From Bilophila wadsworthia ATCC 49260 (lineage in GTDB: Bacteria > Desulfobacterota > Desulfovibrionia > Desulfovibrionales > Desulfovibrionaceae), in assembly GCF_000701705.1 (NCBI RefSeq), contig NZ_JNJP01000142.1:1-5895 (forward strand): a stretch of DNA of 5,895 nucleotides, given 5' to 3'. A model generated the notes under the pieces. The model saw only the letters and a program-made list of their open reading frames with translations, was not told where the DNA came from and made no database searches. Shown here piece after piece: positions 4,562-5,895 of the stretch. Positions within the stretch are counted from its first letter, which is position 1; every line of letters begins with the position of its first letter. The translations under genes and the position numbers were made by a program.

Positions 4562-5596
4562 ATGTTGACGAACCGTTCCCACAGCCCGCTGTATCTTCCC
4601 CTGCTGATTGCCGTTTGCGGGATTCTCTTTTCCGTCTGGAACGCATTGGATGCGGCGTCCGTGCCCTGTGTTTCGGCCGGGTGCACGCTCTATCAGAACT
4701 TTTCCATCAACGGCTATTCCCTGTGGTGGGGCGGTGTGGGTATCTTCTCCCTTCTGGGGCTGCTGGCCCTTACCGGCCGCGCCGTGCTCGGGCGCTGGCT
4801 GGCCGGGCTCGCCGTCCTGCTGGACTGCGTGCTGCTCGGGATCATGATCCTGACGCTTCCCTGCGTCGCCTGCATGGTGGCCGCGCTGCTCCTCGCGCTC
4901 TCGTACATCACATTCCGCGCCGCCACGCTTGCGGATACCCACCGCAGCGCCCTGCACCACGCTTCCCCCCTGCTTGTCCTCTGGGGTGCCCTCTTCCTCC
5001 TGACCCTTGGGGGGCTCGCCCGGAGCGAAGTCGGCCCGTGGGCGATTCAGGCCCCCGAAATGGAAGACGAAACCACCGCCCGTGTTTTCTTCTCCCCCTC
5101 GTGCAGCGCCTGCCGCCAGCTGGTGATGGGCATGTCCGAAGCCGACGCCCGCAGGATCATCTGGTGCCCGGTTGCGGAAGAGGAAAAGGATCTCGCCATC
5201 ATCCTGAACCTCAAAAAACGCATTGAGATGGGTACGCCGCTGACCCGCTCCTTCCTGCCGTCTTTGGAGACGGAACCCATGACGTTCTGGGATCTGTTCA
5301 GCCTCGAAGTGTTGACGACCCAGTTCCGGCTCTGGTGCAACGATGCGCGGGTCATCAGCTCCAGCGAGGGCCGTTTGCCGCTGGTGGAATTCATGGGCAT
5401 CCCTTCGGCACTCGTCAAAGCGAAGTCACCGGCCTCCCCCGCGGCACGCCCCACAGCCCCGTCCGCGCCTTCCGAGCCCATGTTCGGCGGCCAGTCGGTC
5501 TTGCCCGGGCAAACCGCGCCGCAGGATCATGGCCTCCCCTTCGATATGGGGAACTCCGGCAGTTGTGGCGGCCCCAACGCCGTACCCTGCCCCTGA
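4562..5596 (+). CDS. VKOR-like / thioredoxin-like fusion membrane protein, 344 aa
   Basis: Predicted inner-membrane disulfide-bond-forming enzyme, which in this family oxidises periplasmic thiols and passes electrons to quinone. Five membrane segments are visible (about 10-28, 53-71, 77-99, 102-119, 134-152), with arginines in the short loops that would face the cytosol. The first outer loop has the cysteine pair C36/C41 in a V-S-A-G-C-T context, and C101-V-A-C104 stands at the outer start of segment four; both match the VKOR layout. A thioredoxin-like domain follows from about 172, with C181-S-A-C184 after a V-F-F-S-P-S strand and a probable cis-proline at P273. Residues 286-344 are a low-complexity Pro/Ala/Ser tail ending with C335 and C343. 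This order is like the cyanobacterial VKOR-Trx fusions. The gene starts 153 bases after the TPR lipoprotein; I see no strong terminator or promoter between them, so cotranscription is plausible. Confidence 0.75.
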   Translation: MLTNRSHSPLYLPLLIAVCGILFSVWNALDAASVPCVSAGCTLYQNFSINGYSLWWGGVGIFSLLGLLALTGRAVLGRWLAGLAVLLDCVLLGIMILTLPCVACMVAALLLALSYITFRAATLADTHRSALHHASPLLVLWGALFLLTLGGLARSEVGPWAIQAPEMEDETTARVFFSPSCSACRQLVMGMSEADARRIIWCPVAEEEKDLAIILNLKKRIEMGTPLTRSFLPSLETEPMTFWDLFSLEVLTTQFRLWCNDARVISSSEGRLPLVEFMGIPSALVKAKSPASPAARPTAPSAPSEPMFGGQSVLPGQTAPQDHGLPFDMGNSGSCGGPNAVPCP

Positions 5597-5665
5597 TGCC
5601 CGAAGGGACATTTCAAGAAAGCTATCTCTCCCCACGTATAGAAAAACGATTATTTCCCCTTAAAA

Positions 5666-5725
5666 GCCAAACGGAAACGGTTCCGCGCCCGGTTTGTACC
5701 GGATGCGGAACCGTTTCCGTTTGGC
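5666..5725. terminator. Long perfect hairpin downstream of the VKOR-Trx gene
   Basis: Positions 5666-5686 and 5705-5725 are perfect 21-base inverted complements (arm ends GCCAAACGG / CCGTTTGGC). The 18-base loop itself holds a CCGGT / ACCGG mini-stem (5689-5693 with 5698-5702). It lies 70 bases past the stop codon at 5596. No T-run follows on the plus strand; on the minus strand it is followed by TTTTAAGG. It may end transcription from either side, or be an RNA-stabilising or protein-binding structure. Terminator is the default reading. Confidence 0.5.
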
Positions 5726-5808
5726 TCGGTGATTCCATTCCACGGTTGGAAAGAAACGACCTTTGAATTCCGTGGCCTCTCCCCAAAACCCGTTTCAGGG
5801 AACGCTGC

Positions 5809-5895
5809 GAACAGGGATTCGATAAACGTAAAAATCTTTGAAGAGAAGGGGGTGGGGTTTGGGGAGGGGGAGGAGAAACTTTCTAAGAAAGTTTC
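5809..5895 (+). repeat. G-rich intergenic repeat, copy D (cut by window edge)
   Basis: It carries the same 17-base head GAACAGGGATTCGATAA (5809-5825) as copy C, an A-rich link ending AAAAATCTTTG, and a G-rich body (5848-5873). The start of the terminal palindrome follows, with GAAACTTTCT (5875-5884) pairing with AGAAAGTTTC (5886-5895). The G-rich/C-rich part of the inverted repeat should continue right of the window. By analogy with copies B and C, the hairpin should abut the 3' end of a minus-strand gene just outside. Confidence 0.75.

Noticed and set aside
1..5895. CRISPR array, tRNA, rRNA, transposase, toxin-antitoxin or defence operon
   Set aside because: No regularly spaced direct repeats, no tRNA cloverleaf and no matching protein motifs were seen on either strand; the repeats present are dispersed and palindromic.

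Overview
The window looks like a chromosomal segment of a GC-rich Gram-negative bacterium. The style (high GC, lipoprotein genes, strong GGAGG ribosome sites, G-rich palindromic intergenic repeats) is what I associate with sulfidogenic Desulfovibrionaceae such as Desulfovibrio or Bilophila. That assignment is recalled style, not a database match. I see no phage, transposase, CRISPR array, tRNA or rRNA.

Layout, left to right. Positions 1-259 are a 3' intergenic region holding two copies of a G-rich repeat in opposite orientation, with a Rho-independent terminator between them. Positions 260-1663 (minus) encode a flavin-dependent oxidoreductase of the COG2509 type with an N-terminal four-cysteine cluster. 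Positions 1664-2252 are 589 bases of noncoding DNA with two terminator-like hairpins on the minus strand and a third repeat copy. Positions 2253-3176 (minus) encode a DUF4136-like lipoprotein with a Pro/Ala-rich insertion. Positions 3320-3724 (minus) encode a small soluble protein I do not recognise. Divergent from it, 3746-4408 (plus) encodes a TPR lipoprotein, and 4562-5596 (plus) a membrane protein joining a VKOR-like domain to a thioredoxin-like domain. A long perfect hairpin follows at 5666-5725, and a fourth repeat copy is cut by the right edge.

Three of the five products act in or face the periplasm: two lipoproteins and a predicted disulfide-forming VKOR-Trx protein. The TPR lipoprotein and the VKOR-Trx protein are co-oriented, 153 bases apart, and may be cotranscribed; both carry many cysteines. 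The oxidoreductase is more likely cytosolic and has no clear link to the others.

The most unusual signals are regulatory or structural rather than a new protein system: the dispersed G-rich palindromic repeat whose hairpin end abuts gene 3' ends; a divergent gene pair 21 bases apart whose two Shine-Dalgarno sites share one palindrome beside an 84% A+T tract; and two terminator-like structures upstream of the oxidoreductase.
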